A stretch of DNA of 64,000 nt from Pseudomonadota bacterium (GTDB taxonomy: Bacteria > Desulfobacterota > Desulfovibrionia > Desulfovibrionales > Desulfovibrionaceae). How positions within the stretch are numbered: position 1 is the stretch's first letter; every line of letters begins with the position of its first letter. Location of the stretch: positions 1 to 64,000 of the forward strand of contig JAHJLB010000051.1 in assembly GCA_018822105.1 (NCBI GenBank), in the 5' to 3' direction. Below are positions 8,762 to 19,680 of the stretch, one piece after another. A program made the position numbers and the translations under genes. The notes beneath the pieces were generated by a model. The model was not told where the DNA came from and searched no databases. It was given only the letters and a program-made list of their open reading frames with translations.

Positions 8762-10414
8762 TTACGCCCCTGCCGCCACAAAGGCCGCGTTGACCATGGC
8801 CTGGGCCTCCTGCTGCAGCAGCGCTAGGTGCTCCCTGCCCAGGAAGCTCTCGGCGTAGATCTTGTAGATGTCCTCCGTGCCCGAGGGCCGCGCGGCGAAC
8901 CAGCCGTTCTGGGTCACCACCTTGAGCCCGCCAATGTCGGCGTTGTTGCCCGGCGCGCGGGTCAGCTTGGCCTGGATGGGCTCCCCGGCGAGGCGCTCAG
9001 CCGTCAGCATCTCCGGGGTGAGCCTCTTGAAGGCCGCCTTCTGGGCCGTGCTGGCGGGGGCGTCCATGCGCTCGTACACCGGGCTGCCGAAACGGGCCTC
9101 CAGGGCGGCGTAGAGCAGTCCCGGATCCTTGCCCGTGCGCGCGGTGATCTCCGCAGCCAGGAGGCCCATGATGATGCCGTCCTTGTCCGTGGTCCAGACC
9201 GTGCCGTCATGCCGCAGGAAGCTCGCGCCCGCGCTCTCCTCGCCGCCAAAGCCGAAGGACCCGTCAAGGAGCCCGCCCACGAACCACTTGAAGCCCACAG
9301 GCACCTCCGCGAGCCTGCGGCCCAGGTGCGCGGCCACGCGGTCCAGCATGGAGCTTGAGACCACGGTTTTGCCCACAGCGGCGTCCGCGCGCCAGCCTGG
9401 CCGGTTGGTGAACAGGTAGTCCACGGCCACGGAGAGGTAGTGGTTGGGATTAAGCAGCCCGTGGCTTCGGGTGACGATGCCGTGGCGGTCAAAATCCGGG
9501 TCGTTGCCAAAGGCCACGTCAAAGCTGTCCTTGTGCGCGATGAGCCCCCGCATGGCGTAGGGCGAGGAGCAATCCATGCGGATCTTGCCGTCCTTGTCCA
9601 CGCTCATGAAGGAGAATGTCGGGTCCACGGCCTTGTTGACCACCGTGAGCCTGATCCCCCAGCGCTTGGCGATGGGCTCCAGGAACTCGACACCCGAACC
9701 GCCCAAGGGGTCGGCCCCAATGGAAATGCCCGATTCCGCGATGGCCCGCATGTCGATGACGCTGCCGAGGTCTTCCACATAGGGCGCCACATAGTCCATC
9801 TGATGCGTGTTGCCGGCCGCGAGGGCGCGCGCAAGGGGCAGGCGCCGCACCCCGGCCAGCCCGGTCCGCAAAAGCTCGTTGGCCCTATCCTGGATGGCCT
9901 TGGTGGTGGCCGTGTCCGCCGGGCCGCCCTCGGGCGGGTTGTACTTGATGCCCCCGTCCTGGGGCGGGTTGTGCGAGGGGGTCACCACAACGCCGTCGGC
10001 CCGGCGGTGGCCGGGATTGCTGTTGTGGCACAGGATGGCGTGGGAGATCACCGGCGTGGGCGTAAAGCCGCCGCCCGACTGGATCATCACCTCCACGCCA
10101 TTGGCCGCGAAGACCGTGAGGGCCGTGGCCAGGGCCGAGGCGGACAGGGCGTGCGTATCCATGCCCATGAACAACGGGCCGCTGATGCCCGCCGCCGTGC
10201 GCTGCTCCACAATGGCCTGGCTGATGGCCAGGATATGGTCTTCGTTGAAGCTGCCCGCCGAACTGCAGCCCCGGTGGCCGGAGGTGCCGAAGCTGACCCG
10301 CTGGGCCGGATTGTCGGGATCGGGAGAGAGGTCCGAGTAGTCGGCCAGCAGGCGCGGAATGTCGGCGAGGATCTCTTTGGGCGCGGGCTTACCCGCCAGC
10401 GGATGAACGGCCAT
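8762..10414 (-). CDS. pgm: Phosphoglucomutase (alpha-D-glucose phosphate specific)
   Basis: The enzyme interconverts glucose 1-phosphate and glucose 6-phosphate, linking glycogen turnover to glycolysis. The sequence follows E. coli Pgm (546 residues) along its whole length. The phosphoserine loop [11 protein letters not shown], the metal loop NDPDFDRHG, the sugar-binding [12 protein letters not shown] and the phosphate-binding ARPSGTED are all present. The ATG at 10414 is preferred to an ATG four codons upstream because GGAGG sits 6 bases before it and the protein then starts [11 protein letters not shown], like E. coli MAIHNRAGQPA. This gives 550 residues. The cyclic-nucleotide-binding gene ends 30 bases upstream on the same strand, so the two may form an operon. 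Confidence 0.96.
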   Translation of the reverse strand: MAVHPLAGKPAPKEILADIPRLLADYSDLSPDPDNPAQRVSFGTSGHRGCSSAGSFNEDHILAISQAIVEQRTAAGISGPLFMGMDTHALSASALATALTVFAANGVEVMIQSGGGFTPTPVISHAILCHNSNPGHRRADGVVVTPSHNPPQDGGIKYNPPEGGPADTATTKAIQDRANELLRTGLAGVRRLPLARALAAGNTHQMDYVAPYVEDLGSVIDMRAIAESGISIGADPLGGSGVEFLEPIAKRWGIRLTVVNKAVDPTFSFMSVDKDGKIRMDCSSPYAMRGLIAHKDSFDVAFGNDPDFDRHGIVTRSHGLLNPNHYLSVAVDYLFTNRPGWRADAAVGKTVVSSSMLDRVAAHLGRRLAEVPVGFKWFVGGLLDGSFGFGGEESAGASFLRHDGTVWTTDKDGIIMGLLAAEITARTGKDPGLLYAALEARFGSPVYERMDAPASTAQKAAFKRLTPEMLTAERLAGEPIQAKLTRAPGNNADIGGLKVVTQNGWFAARPSGTEDIYKIYAESFLGREHLALLQQEAQAMVNAAFVAAGA

Positions 10415-10444
10415 GGGTGCCTCCATAGGATGTGCCGGGGCTGT

Positions 10445-10924
10445 TCAGCCCCGCGTGCCGGTGCATTGGGATACTTTCTCGTCCATCTTGCGCAGGCGCA
10501 CGGCCAGCACCTCGCAGAAAATGCGGTAGAGGATGGCCTGGAGCATGTACTTGTCCTGGGCCGCCTGCCGGTCAAACAGAGAGGCGTCCACGGCCACGCA
10601 CAGGGTGGGGCTCATGGCCTTGATGCTGGCCGAGCGCGGACTTCCGTCGATGATGCCCATCTCGCCGAAGACGTCTCCCAGGCGGCGGATGGTGCCGACC
10701 TCCACGCCCTTGTGGCTGATCTTGAGCTCGCCCTTGATCAGGAAGAAGACCCAGGCGTCATACTCGCCCTCCCGGATGAGGATCTCGCCCGGCTCGTATT
10801 TGCGCATGCGGCTCATGCGCACCAGCTCCTGCACCATCTTCTCCTCCAGGGAGGAGAAGGCCGGGATCTTGCGGAACTGGTCCAGGGTTTCGGCGTTTGT
10901 CGGATCGAATTCAAGTTCCTTCAT
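10445..10924 (-). CDS. Cyclic-nucleotide-binding domain protein without DNA-binding domain
   Basis: The 159-residue protein is a single cyclic-nucleotide-binding beta-roll, with the phosphate-binding cassette FGEMGIIDGSPRSASI in its canonical form. It stops about 30 residues after the roll with a helix (CEVLAVRLRKMDEK) and has no helix-turn-helix, so it is not a Crp-type regulator. The ATG at 10924 has GAGG 5 bases upstream; upstream starts at 10957 and 10981 lack good ribosome sites. It lies directly upstream of pgm and 2.7 kb from the class I adenylate cyclase on the same strand. A role as a cAMP-responsive adaptor is possible but unproven. Confidence 0.85.
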   Translation of the reverse strand: MKELEFDPTNAETLDQFRKIPAFSSLEEKMVQELVRMSRMRKYEPGEILIREGEYDAWVFFLIKGELKISHKGVEVGTIRRLGDVFGEMGIIDGSPRSASIKAMSPTLCVAVDASLFDRQAAQDKYMLQAILYRIFCEVLAVRLRKMDEKVSQCTGTRG

Positions 10925-11161
10925 GGCAACCTCGCAGAGGGAGCTTTCATGCAACATGCCTGAATCCCAGGCTGTGGGCAAGGGCTCGGGACCGGCCGGC
11001 GAGACAATTCCCGCTCACCGGCTTGCCTCCGGCAGGCCGCAACAGCTCTTTGCCCGCCGCCCTTGATCATGCCCCTGGGCTGGGGTATGTGTGACTGCGG
11101 CTCAGGCTCGCAGAGACCTTTCGCCATGACGCGCAAAGGCCGGACAACCGAAGAGGACCAC

Positions 11162-12034
11162 ATGGACACAAGCCCCAAGAACGTGCGGGAGCACATCGCC
11201 CGCTCCAAATTCTTCCTGCAGCGCAAGGAAATCCTGAAAAGCCTCAGGTCCCTGGCCTTGGCCCTGGAGTTGCTGGCGGGCGGGCAGATCTTCGGCCGCG
11301 AGCGCATCGAGATCGACAGCCTTCTGGATGAGGGCATACGCCTGCTCATGGAGCAGGAGGCGCTCCGCCGCGCCTTTGCGCCCGGGCTGGTCTACAAGAA
11401 GGGGCAGGAGCGCGAGATGGCGGCCAGCATCAACCGCGTGGCCGCGGCCCTGGAGTCCGTGCTGGACAAGGCCAGGCTGGAGGAGCGGCGCAGCCGCCTC
11501 GCGGAGCTCGACGAGCTCATCCTCGGGGGCCAGGCGGAACTGGACCAGAAGCATCCCCTGGAGGCCCGCAAGCTCTTCCGCCGCGTGGCCGAGCTCTTTG
11601 GCGACGAGCCAGGCGTATTGGTGGACGTCGGCAACCGGTACATGCTGGCCGGACTGGTGGCCGAGGCCCAGGAGTGCTTCCAGAAGAGCATCGAGGCCGC
11701 CCCGGGCGACATGCGCGCCTTCGGCGCCCTGGCCCAATGCCACGACGCCCTGGGCGAAGGTGAAAAGGCCGAGGAGGTCATGCGTGCGGCCCTGCGGCGC
11801 TTCGGCCCCGTGGAGGCCCTGAACCTGCGCCTGGCCAAGGGCGCCCTGGAGCGCCGCAAATGGGACGAGGCCCTGCTCAACGCCCAGGCGGTTCTGACGC
11901 TGAATCCCCAGAGCCAGGAGGCCCAGCGCCTGGCCGCCGCCGCCAGCCAGCACCTGTACGGCGACCCCCAGGCCTATCTGCGCGAGAACCCCCGGCCCGG
12001 CGGCCAAGGCCGGGAGATCAACATCGACATCTGA
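11162..12034 (+). CDS. Tetratricopeptide-repeat protein
   Basis: This 290-residue soluble protein has a helical charged N-terminal half and a C-terminal TPR array. Repeats are visible as HPLEARKLFRRVAELFGDEP, LAGLVAEAQECFQKSIEAAP, HDALGEGEKAEEVMRAALRR and ERRKWDEALLNAQAVLTLNP. There is no signal peptide or membrane segment. The ATG at 11162 is chosen for the AAGAGGA site about 5 bases upstream; an in-frame ATG at 11063 is unsupported. It is transcribed alone, divergently from the cyclic-nucleotide-binding gene, and its partner is unknown. It ends near the shared terminator with groEL. Confidence 0.75.
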   Translation: MDTSPKNVREHIARSKFFLQRKEILKSLRSLALALELLAGGQIFGRERIEIDSLLDEGIRLLMEQEALRRAFAPGLVYKKGQEREMAASINRVAAALESVLDKARLEERRSRLAELDELILGGQAELDQKHPLEARKLFRRVAELFGDEPGVLVDVGNRYMLAGLVAEAQECFQKSIEAAPGDMRAFGALAQCHDALGEGEKAEEVMRAALRRFGPVEALNLRLAKGALERRKWDEALLNAQAVLTLNPQSQEAQRLAAAASQHLYGDPQAYLRENPRPGGQGREINIDI

Positions 12035-12097
12035 CGGCGGCTCAGGCGCGGGCAGCCGAGCATATCCTGCGCAGCGTCCGCCATGACGCCAAACAAA

Positions 12098-12125
12098 AGG
12101 CCGGAGCCCTTGCGGACTCCGGCCT
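12098..12125. terminator. Bidirectional terminator between the TPR gene and groEL
   Basis: Arms aggccggag (12098-12106) and ctccggcct (12117-12125) pair perfectly. On the minus strand the stem is followed by TTTTGTTT, a good U tract for ending groEL. On the plus strand CTTCAATTGTTG follows, so it can also end the TPR transcript. Confidence 0.85.
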
Positions 12126-12154
12126 CTTCAATTGTTGTCTCTCGGCTGGTCGGG

Positions 12155-13852
<1,698 letters not shown>

Positions 13853-13903
13853 TCAGATAAAGAGGAAAGCCCAGCGGGGCCCAGGCTTCCCGAAGATGCC
13901 GTC

Positions 13904-14194
13904 CTACTTCTCGATGATGGCGAGGATGTCGTCCTCGCGCAGCATCAGGTGCTCGTCGCCTTCGACCTTGATCTCCGTGCCCGCGTACTTGGTGAACAGC
14001 ACCACGTCGCCTGCCTTCACGGCCATCTTGACCAGCGAGCCCTTGTCGTCAAGCTTGCCGGGGCCGGCGGCCACGACTTTGCCGCGCTGGGGCTTCTCTT
14101 TGGCGCTATCAGGGATGATGATGCCGCCAGCGGTCACTTCCTCGGACTCCAGGCGCTTCACCAGAACACGGTCATTGAGGGGCTTCAACTTCAT
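13904..14194 (-). CDS. groES: Co-chaperonin GroES (10 kDa)
   Basis: The 96-residue lid protein caps GroEL. It begins [15 protein letters not shown] and holds the mobile-loop segment [16 protein letters not shown] that docks on GroEL, then [13 protein letters not shown] and the final EDDILAIIE, all typical. The ATG at 14194 has GGAGG 9 bases upstream; the open frame extends 51 codons further but without support. It is first in the groES-groEL operon, behind a promoter at 14317-14344 and a hairpin in the leader. Confidence 0.97.
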   Translation of the reverse strand: MKLKPLNDRVLVKRLESEEVTAGGIIIPDSAKEKPQRGKVVAAGPGKLDDKGSLVKMAVKAGDVVLFTKYAGTEIKVEGDEHLMLREDDILAIIEK

Positions 14195-14279
14195 CGCTTC
14201 GATCCTCCAAAGGGGTGTGATGTGTGTTATGCGCCGACGCGCGCCAGATATCGGCGGACGGGCGCCTGTTGACGCAAAG

Positions 14280-14302
14280 CGCCCCGCTCCAGACGCGGGG
14301 CG
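14280..14302 (-). promoter_or_regulatory. Inverted repeat in the groES leader
   Basis: Eight-base arms (cgccccgc at 14280-14287, gcggggcg at 14295-14302) flank a 7-base loop, just downstream of the expected transcription start near 14310. It does not match the CIRCE operator of HrcA. It could be a mRNA hairpin that affects stability, or an operator. Confidence 0.4.
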
Positions 14303-14316
14303 TTTCAGGCATGGGG

Positions 14317-14344
14317 AAAATAACCACGCTTGCCGGGCTGTCAA
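14317..14344 (-). promoter_or_regulatory. Promoter of the groES-groEL operon
   Basis: On the minus strand, TTGACA (14339-14344) and TATTTT (14317-14322) are separated by 16 bases, a strong housekeeping-type promoter. The leader is about 115 bases. A CCCCAT sequence follows the -10 box, as in sigma-32 -10 elements, but no matching -35 box is correctly placed. Confidence 0.6.
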
Positions 14345-14368
14345 CACGCGCGCGGCGAAAATAATGCA

Positions 14369-15922
14369 CTACTCGGGGGGCGGAACGCTGCCCCCGGCCA
14401 GGGCCGTGCGGCCATAAAGCTCGCACTGGCCGCGCAGGGCCTCGGCCAGGGCCCGGCCAGGCCCGCTCAGGCTCAGGCGCCCCTCGGGCAGCCGCCAGCC
14501 CCAGTTGCCCTCGGTGGTGCTGGGGGTGTTCATGCGGTGGCTGGCGTCCAGGTCCAGCAGGTCCTGGGCCGTGAGCACGGCGTCCCTGGCCGGGCTCGCC
14601 AGGGCCAGGCGGACGAGCTCGCGCACCACGGTGTCCCTGCTGACCCTGCGGCCGAGATAGCGGGCCAGCACACGGCGCACGCCCGGCCCGGCCTCCTCGC
14701 TTTCAAACCAGCCGCGCGTGGTGTTGTTGTCGTGGGTGCCGGTGTAGACCACGCAGTTCTGCTCGTGGTTGTGCGGAGAATCCGGGCTGAAGGGCGTCTG
14801 CGGGCCAAAGGCGAACTGCAGGATCTTCATGCCCGGCAGGCCGAAATGCTCCTTCAGTGCCACCACGTCCTCGGTGATGACGCCCAGGTCCTCGGCAATG
14901 AGGGGCAGGTGGCCGTGTTCGGCCTTGAGGGCCTCAAGCATCTCCCTGCCAAGGGCCGGAACCCAGGCCCCCTTCACCGCCGTCTGCTCCGCCGCGTCGA
15001 TCTCCCAGTAGCCCGCGAAGCCACGGAAATGGTCCAGGCGCACCAGGTCAAACAGGCCGAAATTATGGCGCATGCGCCGTATCCACCAGGCGAAGCCCTC
15101 GGCCTGACAGGCCTCCCAGTCGAACACCGGGTTGCCCCAGCGCTGGCCGGTCTTGCTGAAATAGTCCGGCGGCACCCCGGCCACGAAAACGGGCTGGCCG
15201 TCCGGGTCCAGCTTGAACAGCCGGGTGTTGGCCCAGACGTCCGCGCTGTCGTGGGTCACGTAGATGGGCACGTCGCCCACGATCTCCACGTCGAGCCGGC
15301 ACAGCTCCCACTTAAGCCGGCCCCATTGGCGGAAGAACAGCCACTGGCAGAACTGCTGGAACACGATCTCGCCGTGCAGGAGGACTCCATAGCTTTCCAG
15401 GGCCTCCGCCCGGCGCAGGCGGATGTCCCTGGGCCAATGGGGCCAGGCCGCCCCGGCAAAATGCTCCTTGAGGGCCATGAACAGGCTGTAGTCCGGCAGC
15501 CAGGCGGCATTGTGCCCCCTGAACTCCGCGAACCCGGGCTCCTCCTCCAGCCCGCCCGCGGCCAGGCGACGCTGGAACACCTGGCGCAGCAGGGCCCCCT
15601 TGCTGCGCTCCACGGCGGGAAAGTCCACCCGGCCGCCCGCAGGCAGGGTGAAGGCGGAAAGCTCGTCCCGCGTCAACAGTCCGTCGGCGCACAATCCCTC
15701 GGGGCTGATGCACAGGGTGTTGCCCGCAAAGGCCGAGAAGCTGGAGTATGGGGAATTGCCCAGGGACGAGGCCGTGGGGACAATGGGCAACATCTGCCAG
15801 CGGCTCTGCCCGGCCAGGGATAAAAATTCCGCAAAGCGCAGGGCCTCCGGGCCCATGTCGCCAATGCCGAAGCGCGAAGGCAGGGAGGTCAGGTGCAGAA
15901 GCACGCCGCTGGTTCGCCGCAT
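14369..15922 (-). CDS. malQ: 4-alpha-glucanotransferase (amylomaltase, GH77)
   Basis: The enzyme moves alpha-1,4-glucan segments between chains, remodelling maltodextrins and glycogen breakdown products. The N-terminus (SGVLLHLTSLPSRFGIGDMG) is the family signature. IRLDHFRGF-type (VRLDHFRGFAGYW), IAEDLG and YTGTHDNNT hold the catalytic Asp and Glu and the transition-state Asp. The start at 15922 (517 residues) is set by the family N-terminus and GGAG about 9 bases upstream; the frame stays open 49 codons further without a ribosome site. It begins about 1 kb from purA on the same strand, with a small plus-strand gene between. It ends just before the groES promoter region. Confidence 0.95.
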   Translation of the reverse strand: MRRTSGVLLHLTSLPSRFGIGDMGPEALRFAEFLSLAGQSRWQMLPIVPTASSLGNSPYSSFSAFAGNTLCISPEGLCADGLLTRDELSAFTLPAGGRVDFPAVERSKGALLRQVFQRRLAAGGLEEEPGFAEFRGHNAAWLPDYSLFMALKEHFAGAAWPHWPRDIRLRRAEALESYGVLLHGEIVFQQFCQWLFFRQWGRLKWELCRLDVEIVGDVPIYVTHDSADVWANTRLFKLDPDGQPVFVAGVPPDYFSKTGQRWGNPVFDWEACQAEGFAWWIRRMRHNFGLFDLVRLDHFRGFAGYWEIDAAEQTAVKGAWVPALGREMLEALKAEHGHLPLIAEDLGVITEDVVALKEHFGLPGMKILQFAFGPQTPFSPDSPHNHEQNCVVYTGTHDNNTTRGWFESEEAGPGVRRVLARYLGRRVSRDTVVRELVRLALASPARDAVLTAQDLLDLDASHRMNTPSTTEGNWGWRLPEGRLSLSGPGRALAEALRGQCELYGRTALAGGSVPPPE

Positions 15923-16089
15923 GTGGGGAGGCTCCTTGACGTTGCCGGTGTGCGGCGGGCTGCCGCGTTCACGCACCCTAGCACACAATGGCCCGATGGC
16001 GGAAGAGGGGCCCTGGGTGGCAAAATCTGGCACGCATGGTGCAAGATTTCCGCCCATGGAGCCCACCAAAGGGCTTGAAGGAGGCAGAC

Positions 16090-16431
16090 ATGCGGCCAGA
16101 GAACAGACAACCGGTGCGCGAACAGGTGCTCGAGGCCCTGGGGCAGTCCCAGGACAGCCTGCACGAGCTGGATTACGAGGACGTCGCCCTTTCCGCCGCA
16201 GGGCTCCAGATGGTGCGCCAGGCGGCGGCCACGGTGCTGCGCCGGCTCACCGGCATGGCGGCCGAAGACCTGCCCCTGGCGCGCGCCCTGGCCCTTTTCC
16301 TGGACCATGTCTTCTGGAACGAGAGCACCGGGGGGCTCATCCTCTGCGCGGACCTGCCGGAAAAGAGCGTCTGCCTGCCCATCCCGTCCGGGTGCTGGGG
16401 CATCAAGCCCCATGCGGGGCGTGTGCAGTAG
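16090..16431 (+). CDS. Small conserved-looking protein of unknown function
   Basis: The 113-residue protein is not recognised. It is mainly helical at the N-terminus (VREQVLEALGQSQDSLHELD, AATVLRRLTGM) and ends with a Gly/Cys/Pro-rich segment (CLPIPSGCWGIKPHAGR). It has no signal peptide or membrane helix. A strong GGAGG site 6 bases before the ATG at 16090 supports translation; the open frame begins upstream but without a ribosome site. It is isolated between malQ (divergent) and purA (convergent, stops 15 bases apart). Confidence 0.6.
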   Translation: MRPENRQPVREQVLEALGQSQDSLHELDYEDVALSAAGLQMVRQAAATVLRRLTGMAAEDLPLARALALFLDHVFWNESTGGLILCADLPEKSVCLPIPSGCWGIKPHAGRVQ

Positions 16432-16446
16432 CCCCTGGCGCCAGGC

Positions 16447-17736
<1,290 letters not shown>

Positions 17737-17770
17737 TTATGACTATTTGCCCGGTCCCAGCCGCCGAGTA

Positions 17771-17800
17771 TTTTACGGCAAGCGGCAGATTTGCGTAAAA
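17771..17800. promoter_or_regulatory. Imperfect inverted repeat in the purA-mltF divergent promoter region
   Basis: TTTTACG at 17771-17777 is mirrored by CGTAAAA at 17794-17800, with partly matching inner bases (GCAA and TTTG). The arms resemble weak promoter elements for both directions. It may be an operator shared by the two genes or simply two overlapping AT-rich promoter boxes. Confidence 0.3.
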
Positions 17801-17813
17801 GAGGAATCGACAC

Positions 17814-19175
17814 ATGTCAACAATTGCCACAGACAAGACGTGCCTCGGGGCGCTGCGCCAGCTCAGGCGCGAGCACCTCATCATGGGCCTCTTGTCCTTC
17901 GCCCTGGCCGGGCTCGTCCTCCACTATGCCAAGACTGCGCCCCTCCCGCGGGTCTTGGTGGTGGCGGCACCGCTCCAGGCGCGCATGTCCTACACCTCCG
18001 GCCTCAGCCCGGAGAAGGAGCTGCTGGAGCGTTTCCGGCAGCTCAACGGAGTCGAGGTTCGCCTCGTGCTCACCAACACCCCCGAGGAAGTCCTGGAACT
18101 GGTGGAGCAGGGCAAGGCCCAGATCGGCCTGGCCCTGGGCGTGGCCCCCTCTGAGCAGGACCGCCGCGCGGTGAGCGGCTCCGGAAAAAAGAACCGCCTG
18201 GCCTATGGCCCTGAATACGACCGCCAGCCCATCTACGCCGTGGACTGGAACGAAGGCTACCTGCCCACGGGCTCTGTACGGCCCGCCATGGATGAACTGC
18301 TGCGCGTGGCCGCCTCCTTCTCCCAGGACCCGGTGCTCGCCCCGGCCCTGCCCCTGGACGCCCTGCACCTGCTTCTGCCCTTCCTGCCAGAGGTGCGCGA
18401 CGCCGCGCCCACGGGGCGCGAGGCCGGATACCGCTTTGTCTGGCGCACGGATGTGCCCAGGCTGGACGCCGCCATGCGCGGCTTCTGGCTGCAGATGACG
18501 CAGGAGGGGTCCCTGCCGGCCCTGCGCGAGCGCACCATCGGCTTCCTGCCCGAGGATCCGGACCCCTTTGAGATGGACATGCTGCGCCGCACCCTGGCCC
18601 TGTACGTGCCGCCCCACGCGGGCACCATCGCCAAGGCCGCCCGCAGATGGCGCCTGGACCCCATCCTGCTCACGGCGGTGATCCACCAGGAATCGCACTT
18701 CGACCCGCGCGCGGTGAGCTCCACGGGCGTGCGCGGCATCATGCAGCTGACCGGCGTGACCATGGAGCGCCTGGGGGTGCTGGATCCCGAAGACGACAGC
18801 GAGGTCATCACCGCCGGGGCGCACTATCTGAACATGCTGCGCGGGCAGTTCATCGAGCTGGGCTACGACCGCGACGAGGCCATGCTCCTGGGCCTGGCCG
18901 CCTTCAACGTGGGCCAGGGCCATGTGGAAGACGCCATCGAACTGGCGCGCCGGGGCAAGCCGGGCCTGCCCAACTGGATGGCCATCCGCGGCGTGCTGCC
19001 CACCCTGGCCCAGGAGGCCGTGGCCAGGGGCACCCGCTACGGCCAGTGCCGCGGCTTTGAGGCCGTGGATTTCGTGGATAAGGTCCGCTACTTCGCCTAC
19101 GCCATCAAGGGGCTAGTCCAGGTCGGGGCGCAGCGAGATGAGCTTTCCGGCCTTCGGCTTGCCCTGGCGCGCTGA
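17814..19175 (+). CDS. mltF: Membrane-bound lytic murein transglycosylase F-like protein
   Basis: MltF-type enzymes cleave peptidoglycan glycan strands to 1,6-anhydro ends. A signal anchor (residues about 22-39) is followed by a solute-binding-like domain (about 45-250, VLVVAAPLQ to IGFLPEDPD) and a C-terminal SLT domain. In the SLT domain the catalytic Glu is E293 in AVIHQESHFDP, and STGVRGIMQLT and GLAAFNVGQGHV follow. At 453 residues it is slightly shorter than E. coli MltF (518). The solute-binding part is diverged. The last 63 bases overlap the convergent gene at 19113-19526, which is unusually long. Confidence 0.88.
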   Translation: MSTIATDKTCLGALRQLRREHLIMGLLSFALAGLVLHYAKTAPLPRVLVVAAPLQARMSYTSGLSPEKELLERFRQLNGVEVRLVLTNTPEEVLELVEQGKAQIGLALGVAPSEQDRRAVSGSGKKNRLAYGPEYDRQPIYAVDWNEGYLPTGSVRPAMDELLRVAASFSQDPVLAPALPLDALHLLLPFLPEVRDAAPTGREAGYRFVWRTDVPRLDAAMRGFWLQMTQEGSLPALRERTIGFLPEDPDPFEMDMLRRTLALYVPPHAGTIAKAARRWRLDPILLTAVIHQESHFDPRAVSSTGVRGIMQLTGVTMERLGVLDPEDDSEVITAGAHYLNMLRGQFIELGYDRDEAMLLGLAAFNVGQGHVEDAIELARRGKPGLPNWMAIRGVLPTLAQEAVARGTRYGQCRGFEAVDFVDKVRYFAYAIKGLVQVGAQRDELSGLRLALAR

Positions 19176-19526
19176 GCCGCGCGGCGCGGGCTTGGAATCT
19201 GCCGGGGCCCTGCCCGGCCCCGTCTCCGAGTCGGCGGCAGGAGGCCGGCCTTCGGGCGCGGTGAGGTTCAGCATGTCCAGCCCCAGCCCAGGGCCGGGCG
19301 CGCCGGAGCGTGAAGCCGCCAGATTGTAGTTGAAGAGCTGGTTTTTCATGCGCACGGACTGGATGACGCCAAAGATCAGCGCGGACTCCTCCCAGCGCCT
19401 GGTGGGCTCGAAGCGGCGCACGGCTTCCGCGTACTTCTCCCACAGGTCCATGAGCGAAGCCTCGTCAAAGGCGACGATCTGCCGGGCCAGCTTGGTCAGG
19501 GCGTTCTCCAGATAGGACTCGGTCAT
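19113..19526 (-). CDS. Hypothetical protein with disordered basic tail
   Basis: The 137-residue protein has a compact helical N-terminal half (LTKLARQIVAFDEASLMDLW, ESALIFGVIQSVRMKNQLFN) and a Pro/Gly/Ala-rich tail from about residue 85 that ends in basic residues (KPKAGKLISLRPDLD). It is not recognised, and no signal peptide is seen. The ATG at 19526 has GGAGG 8 bases upstream. Its C-terminal coding part overlaps the end of mltF on the other strand by 63 bases, so the tail of one protein may be constrained by the other. Confidence 0.65.
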   Translation of the reverse strand: MTESYLENALTKLARQIVAFDEASLMDLWEKYAEAVRRFEPTRRWEESALIFGVIQSVRMKNQLFNYNLAASRSGAPGPGLGLDMLNLTAPEGRPPAADSETGPGRAPADSKPAPRGSARQGKPKAGKLISLRPDLD

Positions 19527-19680
19527 GGGCAAAACCTCCGCGGGCCGCCTGGCGGCGCGCACGACTCAGATACCAGAATCCGGGGCGACAGCCAATGCCT
19601 AATTGCCCGCCGGAGGCGGCCGTGCTATGCATTGCCCCTGCCAGACGCGCGCACAAGACCTCTTGCATAAGGACACGGCC

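Noticed and set aside
14195-14370. CIRCE operator or sigma-32 promoter upstream of groES
   Set aside because: The CIRCE arms are absent, and the CCCCAT box has no -35 element at the right distance.
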